Source of the DNA: Planctomycetota bacterium
Lineage (GTDB): Bacteria > Planctomycetota > Planctomycetia > Pirellulales > Pirellulaceae
Length of the DNA: 56,489 bases
Direction: 5' to 3'
NCBI GenBank assembly: GCA_024276655.1
Contig: JAJRWU010000101.1
Location: forward strand, 1-56,489
Shown: one piece after another, positions 34,683 to 44,237 of the stretch
Numbering within the stretch: position 1 is the stretch's first letter
Layout of the letters: each line of letters starts with the position of its first letter
Translations under genes and position numbers: made by a program
Notes under the pieces: generated by a model
Databases searched by the model: none
Told to the model about the DNA's origin: nothing
What the model saw: the letters and a program-made list of their open reading frames with translations, nothing else

Positions 34683-37307
34683 ATGCAACAGACGCTAACT
34701 CACATGTGGTCGATTGCCGGTTGGACGATGCTGCATTACGTCTGGACCGGCTTGGCGTTTACCGGCGTCGCCTGGCTGGGGCGGCTGCTGTTGCAGCGGG
34801 CGTCGTCGCGGGTGCGATATCTTTACGCGGTGGCCTGCTTCACCTGCTTGGCGCTGGCGCCGATTGCGGTTGCGGTGTTGGTCGCGCCGCACATTCCGCT
34901 TCAGCCGCCGGCGCAACAACCTCTGGCGGCGGCGCTCGATACCAGCCCGATCGAACTGTTGGATTTGGAAAATGCCGCCGATGATTTTCCGGCCGATGTG
35001 TTTTCAGCCAACGAAGGTTTCATGCCGCAAGAAATTTCGGCCGATGCGGCAATCCTGGAACAATCACTTCCAGCAACGGCGCAGGTAACTTTCCTGCTCG
35101 ACCGATTGGCGTATTGGGCGCCGGCCATTTGGCTGGTTGGTTTTCCGCTGGCCTGCGGCTGGCTGTTCACGGGACTCCTGGGCGCCGAACGGCTTCGCCG
35201 CCGTAGCCGCCTGCTTTCCGACGGGCCGATCATCGCGGCTTGCCAACGTTTGGCGGACGCTATAAAAATACGCCGCGCGCCGTGCGTGGGCGTGTGTGAA
35301 TAGATCGCGCGGCCGATTCTGATCGGCATTCTGCGGCCGATCATTCTATTGCCGCCGGCGGCGTTGGCCGGTTGGACAGCCGAACAAATGGAAGTCGTGC
35401 TGCTGCATGAACTGGCCCACATTCGCCGTCGCGATAACCTGATCAGCCTGTTGCAACGCATCGCCGAAGCGGTGCTGTTTTTCCAGCCGGGCATTTGGTG
35501 GGTGTCTGGTTGGATTCGCCTGGAGCGCGAGCATTGCTGCGATGAAGCAGTCGTTCGGCAAACGCGCAACGCCCGCTTCTACGCCGAAACACTGGCCTTC
35601 ATTGCCGGGCTCACCCAGCCGCAAGCCGCCAACGCGGCGCCAAGCGTTTGGCAAGCCCATACGGCTTCGGGCATGGCTCAAAATCACCTCGTTACGCGTA
35701 TCCGACGTATTCTTCACAAGGAGCAGAACATGAAGCCGCCTATGTTTGACATGCTGGCGTCTCGTCGTTGGGGTTTTTCCTTGATGTTTTTGTTCGCGGC
35801 GGCGTTGTTCGTGGCCGGCGCGTGGGGACCGCTGACCGGGCGCGAGGAAAACGTTGCCTTGGCGGAGGCTGGGAGAGGCGATGAACCAGCCGCCAAGGCG
35901 GAAAAGAAGCCCGCCGAAGAAACGGCGCCCGTGAAGGAAAACGACGCGTTGGGGCTTGAATTCGGCGGCGGCGCAGCCGATGCGGCTCGTTTGGGAATCG
36001 TCGGTGGAGGAATTGGAAACGGCGGCGAAACGGTCGGTTCGGCCAAGGAGCGTTTGCGATATGACGGTAAATCCTTTGCCGTCTGGAACAGCGAATGGGA
36101 AACCGAACTGAATCCCGCTCGCCGCGTCATCGCCATTGAAGCTTTTACGGCATTTGCGAAAAACGGTTATGGCGAGGAGGCCGCGCGCGCGATTTTTAAT
36201 GTGATCCGACAGTACGATACGCGTGTCATCATTGGGTCCACGCCGGAAGGCAAACTGAAATCGACCGCCATCAACGCCTTTAACAAGATTGAGCGTAAGT
36301 ATTGGACGCCGTTGATCACCCAAGCGTTGCAATCGGAAGACCGCAAGGAGGTGACGTTCGCCTTGCAGGTCGTATTTAAGAATCGAGAGTTTGTAAAATC
36401 GTCGCTCCCCTTATTACTCACGTTGATGCGCGGGAAAGATCCTCAAATCGCAGCGATGGCGATTAACGCGGTGCAGTTCATAAATCCTAGACCTGCCGAA
36501 CTCCAGAAAACGCTCCGTCAACTTGTGCTCAGCAAACAAGCGGAAGTCGTTCGCGGGGCGGCCGGCGCGCTGGCGGCTTTGGCCAATCGTGGCGATGGCG
36601 GCTTCGGCGCCGGCGACGCCAATTTTATCGGCCCTCGTCGCTATGCCGGCAATGCTGGCGGTTCTGGAGGAATGTCCGGCATGAGAGGAGCGGCTGGCGG
36701 CATGAGAGGAATGGCCGGCGGCATGAGAAGTGCGGCCGGCATGGGAGGAATGAGCGGCGGCATGGGAGGAATGGCCGGCGGCATGAGAGGAGCGGCTGGC
36801 ATGAGAGAAATGAGCGGCATCCGCCTTATTTCACCACGGGGCGAGTACTTCCCTGAATTGGTCGAAGCGTTGAAAACGGCCGACTCCAACACAGCGGGGA
36901 GCATTGGCTACGCTCTTAGCCTATTAAGCCCAAAAGGAGAGTTGGCAACACCCGCGCTCATCGAACTGCTCAAGCAGAAGGAACCGGCCAAGAGCAACGC
37001 CTTATGGGCGTTCATAAATTTACCGTCTTTGGCGGCCGAAGCGCTGCCGGCCATTCTGCCGCTGCTGAACGATGAAAATAAATATGTCCGTTTTAACGCC
37101 ATGAAAGCCGTTAAGGCCGCCATTGACTCGCAACCGCGCGTAGGAAGCGCCGTCGACACTCAGATTATCGAATTTTACGGCAAACTGGCGCCGCCCGCCC
37201 TGGCGGCCATCCGCGACGTGCTCTCTGAGGCGCAGCGTGGAGACTCGAGAATTCGCGTTGCGGCAGAGGCTCTGTGGGACCGGTTGCCCAGGGAAAAAAA
37301 GAAGTAG
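34683..37307 (+). pseudogene. BlaR1/M56 metallopeptidase fused to HEAT-like repeats, interrupted by in-frame TAG at 35301
   Basis: The frame is open from 34683 to 37307 except TAG at codon 207. Residues 1-205: membrane segments (HYVWTGLAFTGVAWLGRLLL, ASSRVRYLYAVACFTCLALA, WAPAIWLVGFPLACGWLFTG). Residues 208-340: M56 peptidase with HELAH (His242, Glu243, His246) and EHCCDEAVV, the third zinc ligand region. Residues 350-390: another membrane segment. From about 440: helical repeats (LITQALQSEDRKEVTFALQV, LPLLLTLMRGKDPQIAAMAI). Residues 657-713: Gly-Met-Arg low-complexity stretch. The C-terminus has more helical repeats (LPAILPLLNDENKYVRFNAM). ATG 35730 has AAGGAG upstream and could start a truncated protein with the repeats only. 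Normal BlaR1 senses a ligand and cleaves BlaI; here the sensor domain is replaced by repeats. The TAG lies before the zinc site, so the protease would be lost unless read through. Confidence 0.85.
36651..36820 (+). repeat. Gly/Met-rich coding tandem repeat
   Basis: Irregular tandem copies of GGCATGAGAGGA-type units that encode GGMRGAAGG, GMAGGMRSA and GMGGMSGGM. They interrupt the HEAT-like repeats of the M56 protein. Likely unstable in length by slippage. Confidence 0.85.
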
Positions 37308-37362
37308 CCGGCGTTCTTCGCGCGAACGCATGCGCCGCCGATTTTGAAGCGGAACCCCAATG

Positions 37363-37397
37363 AAAAAGCCCGGCATTTTGGAAATGCCGGGCTTTTT
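37363..37397. terminator. Hairpin terminator, type I
   Basis: AAAAAGCCCGGCATTTTGGAAATGCCGGGCTTTTT, 56 bp after the BlaR1-HEAT gene. One arm has GGAAAT against ATTTT. Confidence 0.8.
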
Positions 37398-37419
37398 CGT
37401 GGATTGCCGGACGACAAAC

Positions 37420-37450
37420 CAGCCTAAAGGCTGAACTCCAACAGTTCGCG
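37420..37450. repeat. Short repeat R5 variant
   Basis: AGCCTAAAGGCTGAACTCCAACAG: the hairpin arms changed to AGCCT/AGGCT while the ACTCCAAC tail is kept. Confidence 0.55.
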
Positions 37451-37594
37451 CAACGGTTGACGAAAGGTGAACGCCGGCTTTCGCCCGACCGGTTGACGAT
37501 GCCGCCGGCGTCCGGTAACAATCGTGTTTGCTCTGCTCGACGTCGGGTGTGAGAAGAATCTGTTTTGCTCCTCCAAGAATAGGTGTGTTAGACC

Positions 37595-37735
37595 GTGTCG
37601 ATTATACGAATTGGCTCCACGAAAAAGTATTCCGACAACTGGGACGCCGCCTTCGGCGCCAAGCCGAAGAAGAAAACCACAACGAAAGCTTCCGCCGCCA
37701 AACCCGCCAAGAGAGCGAAGAAGAAAAAGAAGTAA
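37595..37735 (+). CDS. 46-residue basic protein, planctomycete type
   Basis: From GTG 37595 (in-frame TAG two codons upstream fixes it) to TAA 37733. It starts SIIRIGSTKKYSDNWDAAFG, followed by a Lys/Ala tail (KPKKKTTTKASAA, AKKKKK). AGG is 12 bp upstream. The sequence STKKYSDNWD resembles a small conserved planctomycete protein that I recall, with a histone H1-like basic tail; function unknown. It is convergent with the M50 protease gene and only 7 bp separate their stop codons. Confidence 0.7.
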   Translation: MSIIRIGSTKKYSDNWDAAFGAKPKKKTTTKASAAKPAKRAKKKKK

Positions 37736-37742
37736 GCCGCGA

Positions 37743-38813
37743 TTACCCGGAAAATACGTGAATCCCCTGCGGCGGGAAGCAGAGAAAGGGGATCGCCAGC
37801 GAAGCATAGCCGAGAATGATGCGAAAGCGTCCTAGCGGCGCTGTGTCGTCGCGCGTGGGGGGATGGTCGGCGCCGATGAACATCACGATCATCACCATGA
37901 GCGTCCACATGTAGACTTCGGCGAACACGATGTATCCGATCGCGATGAAAAGAAAGGCCCGCGCCACCCAGTGGGCCGCTTTGCCAAACAGCGTGTAGAT
38001 GACGTGGCCGCCATCCAATTGGCTGATCGGCAGCATGTTCAAGCCGGTAATCAGGAGGCCCACCCAACCCGCCATGAAGTAAGGATTGAGTTGGCTCAGC
38101 CAGATAAGTTTTCCCGGCGCCCAGCCTGGAGGCTGCACCCAATTCAACATGGCTTGGGCCAGAAGCGGGCAATCGAATGCCATGCCGCCGTAAGCGGGTT
38201 GGGTTAAATCCAGCTTCAAAACGCCGATCCACATGACTGGAATCGCGATCACTAAACCGGCCAGCGGGCCCGCGATGCCGATATCATACATTTCCTTGCG
38301 GTTGGCCTGTTTGCCGTCCATGCTGATGACCGCCCCCAGCGTGCCGATGGCCGTTACCGGAATCGGCAGAAAAAAGGGCAGGCTGGCCGGAACACGGTGC
38401 CGCAGCGTGGCGATGAAATGCCCCATTTCGTGCGTCAGCAAAATGCCGATCAGGCACGCCATGTAGATCAGGCCGTCGTCCCAATGGGCGTACAGCGTGC
38501 GGCGCGACGACATGGCGTCGCCGTTCAATAGCAGATCCACCACGAACTGCCCCGGCGACCATTGCGTGGCGCCCGCCCAAAACACCGATAAACACGTGAT
38601 CACGAAAAGCACCGCCGGCGTCCGCACGAGCCTGCCATTGGCCGGACGTTTGGCGGCTGGCGAGGTTTGGCTGGGTTCGAAAGTATCGGCATGTTTGGCC
38701 AAGATGGGGTTATCAGCCAGTTGGCTCTCAAGTGCGCGCGGCGGCGCGTCGACCGGTTCAAGGGCGGAGTTTGGCGGCGGTGGCGATTGGGAATCGGGGT
38801 CGAATGCATTCAT
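37743..38813 (-). CDS. Site-2 protease family (M50) intramembrane metalloprotease
   Basis: 356 residues from ATG 38813. Residues 1-60 are an Asn/Pro-rich cytoplasmic tail. Zinc motif HEMGH at 128-132, inside a membrane segment (MACLIGILLT). The second motif is NMLPISQLDGGH, with the Asp ligand at 267. Membrane segments at 66-84, 148-165, 180-198, 248-265, 285-312 and 330-350. It is probably a rseP/sporulation-type regulated protease that cuts a membrane-bound partner; the substrate is not known. The nearby sigma factor gene is 34 kb away. Confidence 0.87.
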   Translation of the reverse strand: MNAFDPDSQSPPPPNSALEPVDAPPRALESQLADNPILAKHADTFEPSQTSPAAKRPANGRLVRTPAVLFVITCLSVFWAGATQWSPGQFVVDLLLNGDAMSSRRTLYAHWDDGLIYMACLIGILLTHEMGHFIATLRHRVPASLPFFLPIPVTAIGTLGAVISMDGKQANRKEMYDIGIAGPLAGLVIAIPVMWIGVLKLDLTQPAYGGMAFDCPLLAQAMLNWVQPPGWAPGKLIWLSQLNPYFMAGWVGLLITGLNMLPISQLDGGHVIYTLFGKAAHWVARAFLFIAIGYIVFAEVYMWTLMVMIVMFIGADHPPTRDDTAPLGRFRIILGYASLAIPFLCFPPQGIHVFSG

Positions 38814-38895
38814 TACTGCAACATACCACACGCAGCCGATTCGAGGCACAACAGGCGCGGCGGCTTGTAGGGACGTTTTTCCAGAAGCCGTTCGT

Positions 38896-40410
38896 TCAGG
38901 CGAGCAGGCCTTGAACGACGCGGCCCTGGATATCGGTCAGACGATAATTGCGGCCTTGGAATTTGTAGGTCAGGTGTTCGTGGTTCATGCCCATCAGGTG
39001 CAGAATGGTCGCGTTCAGATCATGAACATGTACGCCGTTTTCCGCGATGTTGTAACACCAGTCGTCGGTTTGGCCGTAACTCTCGCCCGGTTTGACGCCG
39101 CCGCCCGCCAGCCACATGCAAAAACACCGAGGATGATGGTCTCGGCCGTATTTGTCGCCGCCGCCCTGTTTGTAAACGGTGCGGCCGAATTCGCCGCCCC
39201 AGACAACAAGCGTGTCGTCGAGCAAGCCCCGCTGTTTGAGATCTTGCACCAAGGCCGCGGAGCCTTGGTCGACCTCCTTGGCGATCAGCGGATGCCGCTG
39301 CGGCAGGCGTCCGTGATGATCCCAACCGCGATGGTAAATTTGGATGAAACGCACATCGCGCTCCGCCAGCCGCCGCGCCAGCAGGCAGTTGGCGGCGTGC
39401 GTGCCGGGAATGCGTGCGTCGTCGCCGTATAATTCAAACGTGCTCTGAGGTTCATCCGACGTATCGGTGAGCGCCGGAACCGATGTTTGCATGCGAAACG
39501 CCATTTCATAGGCCGCGATGCGGGTCGTGATTTCCGGATCGCCGACGTCGTCGCGCCGCAGCCGATTGAGCTTCGCCAAGCCATCGAGCAAAGCACGTTT
39601 GTCGGGCAGGTCGGCGCCGCTGGGATCTTGCAAATACAGAACGGGGTCGCCCGACGAACGCAGTTTCACGCCCTGATGCGCCGAAGGCAAAAACGCGCTG
39701 CCCCACAGCCGCGAATACAGCGGCTGGGCTTGCACATCGGAGTTCTTGTCGAGCAGCACCACGAACGCCGGCATGTTATCGCTCACGCTGCCCAGTCCGT
39801 AACTCGCCCAGGCGCCCAAACTGGGCCGCCCCGGCTGCTGGTGGCCGGTTTGAAAAAACGTAATGGCGGGATCGTGGTTGATGGCTTCGGTGTGCATCGT
39901 GCGAATGATGCAGAGGTCGTCGGCAATGTTGGCGTGGTGCGGCAGTAGGTCGCTGATCCATTGCCCCGACTGGCCGTGTTGCCGGAAAGGTGAAAACGAC
40001 TTCGCCGCAATGAACGATTTCTGGCCCGACGTCATGCCGGTCAGACGTTGGCCCTGACGGATGGAATCGGGCAGTTCCTGGCCGTCCAACTTTTCCAGCG
40101 TCGGTTTGTAATCGAACGTATCGACCTGCGAAGGCGCGCCCGATTGGCAGAGATAAATCACCCGCTTGGCGCGGGCCGGAAAGTGACTCGGACCCGGCCG
40201 CCCAGGACCATAACCAGGACCATTATTCTCCGCCAACGTCGGCTGCCGGCCGCCCTCCGGTTCTTGGCCGAATGCCGCCCGACGCCCGAGAGCGGGATGC
40301 AAAAGCGACGCCAAGGCGGCGGCGCCCAAACCGACCGCGCCGCGCTGGAAAAAATGACGCCGCGTTTCGGCCAGCGTTGATTCAGGAGTTGATACGGAGT
40401 GAGGGTCCAT
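38896..40410 (-). CDS. DUF1501 protein, Tat-exported (locus 3)
   Basis: 504 residues. Tat-like signal TRRHFFQRGAVGLGAAALAS. FPARAKRVIYLCQSGAPSQV, TFDYKPTL, GWDHHGRLPQRH, VWGGEFGRTVYKQGGGDKYG and HPRCFCMWLAGGG mark DUF1501. It starts 5 bp after the cytochrome-gene stop, so the two are translated from one transcript. Residues in the second half (QTDDWCYNIAENGVHVHDLN) match the locus 1 protein closely. Confidence 0.93.
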   Translation of the reverse strand: MDPHSVSTPESTLAETRRHFFQRGAVGLGAAALASLLHPALGRRAAFGQEPEGGRQPTLAENNGPGYGPGRPGPSHFPARAKRVIYLCQSGAPSQVDTFDYKPTLEKLDGQELPDSIRQGQRLTGMTSGQKSFIAAKSFSPFRQHGQSGQWISDLLPHHANIADDLCIIRTMHTEAINHDPAITFFQTGHQQPGRPSLGAWASYGLGSVSDNMPAFVVLLDKNSDVQAQPLYSRLWGSAFLPSAHQGVKLRSSGDPVLYLQDPSGADLPDKRALLDGLAKLNRLRRDDVGDPEITTRIAAYEMAFRMQTSVPALTDTSDEPQSTFELYGDDARIPGTHAANCLLARRLAERDVRFIQIYHRGWDHHGRLPQRHPLIAKEVDQGSAALVQDLKQRGLLDDTLVVWGGEFGRTVYKQGGGDKYGRDHHPRCFCMWLAGGGVKPGESYGQTDDWCYNIAENGVHVHDLNATILHLMGMNHEHLTYKFQGRNYRLTDIQGRVVQGLLA

Positions 40411-40415
40411 GGAAA

Positions 40416-43400
40416 TCAGCCTTTGGTAATAAACTCGCTCAAGTTCAATAGAATGCGGGCCAGCGTTGTGAAGGCCGCGTGTTCGGTTGGGTCGATCGTG
40501 GAGTCTTGCGGCGAATCGCCCACCGAGAGCAACTGTTTGGCGCTGGCCGGGTCGGCCCGATAGCGTTGCAGGCGAGCGTGATACATTTTAATGAGAACGT
40601 CTCGTTCGTCGTTCGTCGGGCGGCGGCCGAGGCAAATCAGAAAACCTTGATCGATACGGCCCGCGAGAGAATCGCCGCCTTCTTGTATCATTCTCGCCGC
40701 CAGTCCTCGCGCTGCTTCGACGAACTGAGGGTCGTGCAAGAGCACCAAGGCTTGCAGAGGCGTGTTGGTGCGAGAGCGGCGCACGACGCAGAATTCTCGC
40801 TCTGGGGCGTCGAAGGTCGCCATGGAAGGCGGCGGGACGGTGCGTTTCCAAAACGTGTACAAACTTCTGCGGTACAAACCGGCGCCGGTGTCTTGCTTAT
40901 AAACCCGCGAGAGGCCGGGGCGATTGTTGATCTCCTGCCAGAGCCCTTGGGGATGGTACGGGAACACGCTCGGTCCGCCCAATTGCTCTTGGAGCAACCC
41001 GCCGGCCAGCAGGGCGCTGTCGCGAATTTGTTCGGCATCCAAACGGCCGCCAGGGCCTCTGGCTAGCAGGCGGTTTTCAGGATCATTCGCAAACGACTCT
41101 TGCGTAACAGACGACGACTGCTGGTACGCGGCCGACATAACGATCAGCTTTTGCAGCGCCTTCACATTCCAACCCGACTCAATGAATTCGACCGCCAGCC
41201 AATCGAGCAGGTCGGGATGACTGGGCGGCGCGCCTTGCGAGCCGAAGTCTTCGGTGGTTTTTACCAGCCCGACGCCAAACAGCCGTTGCCAAAATCGATT
41301 TACGGTAACGCGCGAAGTCAGAGGATGGTTCGGCGCCACCAGCCACTGGGCCAATCCCAGCCGATTGCGCGGTGCGCCCGCCGGCATGGGGGGCAGCGCC
41401 GCTGGCGTACCGGGCGACACCTCTTCGCGCTTTTTATCGTACTCGCCGCGCAACAACACGTACGATTTACGCGGAGTGGATTGTTCAGTGAGCACCATGG
41501 TGGCGGGAATGTCGTCTAATAATACTCGCCGCTGCTCTTGCAGACGGTTGGTGGTGCGCATGGCCTGCTGGAGTTCGGGCGTTCCAAATCTGGCGGCCAG
41601 ATATTCCCCAAACCGCTCCTTTTGCGGGGCGGTTCGTTTGTCGGCCGGCGTATCGGCAATGGCCAGTATTTCCATGGGCGCCGCGTTGGGCGGACCGAAG
41701 GAGAAACGGAAACGTCCGATCTGATGATTCAAACCGTATTGGTGCCGCATTTTGATGCGCACGCGCGTGGCCGATTTTCGGTGGATCGGCTTCGCCAAAT
41801 GAAACACCGCCTGTCGGCTGTCGGATTTCGTATTGCCATCGACCGCCCACCCGGCGCGACCCGCTTGGCCATCAATGGCGGCTGCGATCGGGTAGTTCTT
41901 TTGTGAGTAGTCCGCTTCGGCCGTGGCGATTTTCATCGGTTTGAATGCGTCTGGCTGCTTCGCCGAAGCGACCGCCGCCTCAAATTCGCTCAACACGAAA
42001 TTGCCGTTGGTTCCACGGCCCGTGCTGCCGTTGACCAACGACGCATCGGCCAGCGCCTCCAGCCGAATCGCGCCGATGTTGGCCGACTCCAGCGAAAACA
42101 CCAACTCATAGGTATCGGTCGTGGGGTTCTTGCCTCCGGCGAGAATGCTGTGGTCGTCTTGAATTTGAAGATCGGCGCCGCCGGTTGAGGTCATCTTGCT
42201 GGGCGTGGCAACCGTCCAATCGTTTTGGCGTTCAGATTGAAACCGGGCTTCCCACTCGGCCAAAGACGTTTGGAGTTTCGCCAGAAGTGGTTCGCGTTGA
42301 CGTTTGGCGGCGGCAATTCGCGCGTCGAGCGCGCCCAGGCGATCTTCCTCAAGCGGCGAGGCGATTTTGAGTTTGGGAGCGAAGCCTTGAAATCCTTTGT
42401 CGGGCGTCTGATTGAAAAAGGCGAAAAACTGGTAGAACTCATTCTGCGAGAGTGGATCATACTTATGATCATGACAACGGCCGCAGACGAATGTCATACC
42501 GAGCCAAACCGTTGATGTGGTCACGACGCGGTCGATCACGTATTCGGTGCGATATTCCTAATCGATCACGCCGCCTTCGATCGTGATCGGATGGTTGCGA
42601 TGAAAGGCCGTCGCCAAACGTTGCTGGTCGGTGGCGTGGGGCAACAAATCGCCCGCCAATTGTTCGACGGTGAATTGATCGAACGGCATGTTTGCATTGA
42701 AGGCGTGAATCACCCAATCTCGCCAAACCCATTGCTCGCGTTCGAGGTCGTATTGATAGCCGTTGGTGTCGGCGTAACGCGCGGCGTCGAGCCAGAAGCG
42801 AGCTAAGTGTTCGCCATACCTGTTGGAACGGAGTAGCCGATCGACCACATTCTCGTAAGCGCCGGGGGAGGCGTCTTCCAGGAACGCCACAACTTCTTCG
42901 GGCGCGGGCGGAAGGCCGGTTAGATCGAGGGTGAGGCGGCGAATGAGCGTGGCCCGGTCGGCGCGAGCACTGGGGGCGATGCCCTGTTGTTCCAACTTCG
43001 CCAAGACAAAACGATCGATCGCGTTTTTCGGCCAAGCGGCGTTCTTCACTTCCGGCAAAGCGGGCCGCTTGGGCGCCACAAACGCCCAGTGCGATTCGTA
43101 CTCAACGCCGGTTGTGATCCAACGCCGCAGAAGCGAAATTTGTTGCTTGCTCAGCGGATGTTTCGACGACTCTTCGGGTGGCATGCGAACGTCGGGATCG
43201 TCGGAAATAATTCGCTGGAAAAATTCGCTCCCCTCCACGTCGCCCGGAATGATCGACGACTCCAAGGCCGACGAACGAAGGTCTAGCCGTAGATCGGCTT
43301 CGCGCTGTTTGGCGTCAGGCCCATGGCAGGTGAAACAGTGTTCGCTCAGAATAGGGCGAATATCGCGATTGAATCGAATGGGCCCATCGGCGGCCGGGAT

Positions 43401-43508
43401 TTTTTCAGCCGGAATTTTGTCGTCGGCCGGAATTTTGTCGTCGGCGGAAACGAAGCCGGGCGCCAGAAGCAGAAAAAAAAGGCCGGTCAGCCGCGGGAGG
43501 GAGAGCAT
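40416..43508 (-). pseudogene. PSCyt1-DUF1549-DUF1553 cytochrome protein (locus 3), interrupted by in-frame TAG at 42558-42560
   Basis: From ATG 43508 (signal peptide PRLTGLFFLLLAPGFVSA) the frame runs 1030 codons except TAG at codon 317. Before the stop: DDKIPADDKIPAEKIPAADG, CFTCHGPDAK and most of DUF1549. After it: the second heme motif CGRCHDHKYDP and DUF1553 (RNRLGLAQWLVAPNHPLTSR, HPDLLDWLAVEF, RRSRTNTPLQALVLLHD). Aligned with the locus 1 paralogue, which reads GGVDLEEFRYYALVDRV, this gene reads GGVID, stop, EYRTEYVIDRV. The stop falls on the first Glu, so GAG to TAG by one G-to-T change is the simplest origin. If translation ends there, the second heme and the DUF1553 domain are lost. 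Confidence 0.9.
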
Positions 43509-44237
43509 GGCAATGCGTCCAGGCGATGGGGAGGGCGCCACAATGGCGGATGTTCGCACCGCACCAGGCGACGCGTTGTTGTTTACACATAAGTTGTACG
43601 ATGGCCTTCGCAGGCCGTCGAAGCAGGAGCGTTCCGATCGCAAATCGATGGCCTGGGCAGGCCAACGGACGTTGTCGTCGTGCATTTACGCATCAACGAC
43701 AAGACGACGCATGCACCGGCGTTTACGCCCGTTTTCCTTCGCGGTTTTTCACTACTTCCTACTTCCACTATGTTAATCTCCCCAACCGCCGCGGAATAGT
43801 GTTGTGGAGAACTTGACAACCGGAAACGACCAGCGTTTCCCGGGCCGGGTGGGATGCGCTGTTTTTCGGGCGCCACTGGTTTTAACGGTGCATTTTGCAG
43901 CATCAGTGGAGTGATTAAATAAAAGTCTGTTAAATCGATACACAAACCGTTGGCAAGTCCGGAGTGGTGGTTTGGACGGTTCGACGTCATGCCCGATTCT
44001 CTTTTGGTGAAGCTGTTGGCTATGCAGGTCTGCCGGATTTAGATTGCTCTCATCAGGAGTGCAAATCGTGGACTCGACATCAAACGGAAACCGCATTGGT
44101 ACAACCAGTGGCATACTATAAATAGCCATAAGTCTCATGGGTAAAACACCAGCCAGCGGAGGTCTTACAGTTGACCGAAGGCGCGAAAGACATTCACGTC
44201 TCGTTGGAATAAGCCTGCGTTGGAAAACGGGGCTCCG
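43509..44237. other. Intergenic region of 729 bp, no gene seen
   Basis: Several short frames occur on both strands, none with a credible start site or protein pattern. It separates two minus-strand genes. It should contain the promoter of the locus 3 operon near 43510-43750; no clear promoter boxes were identified. Confidence 0.5.
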
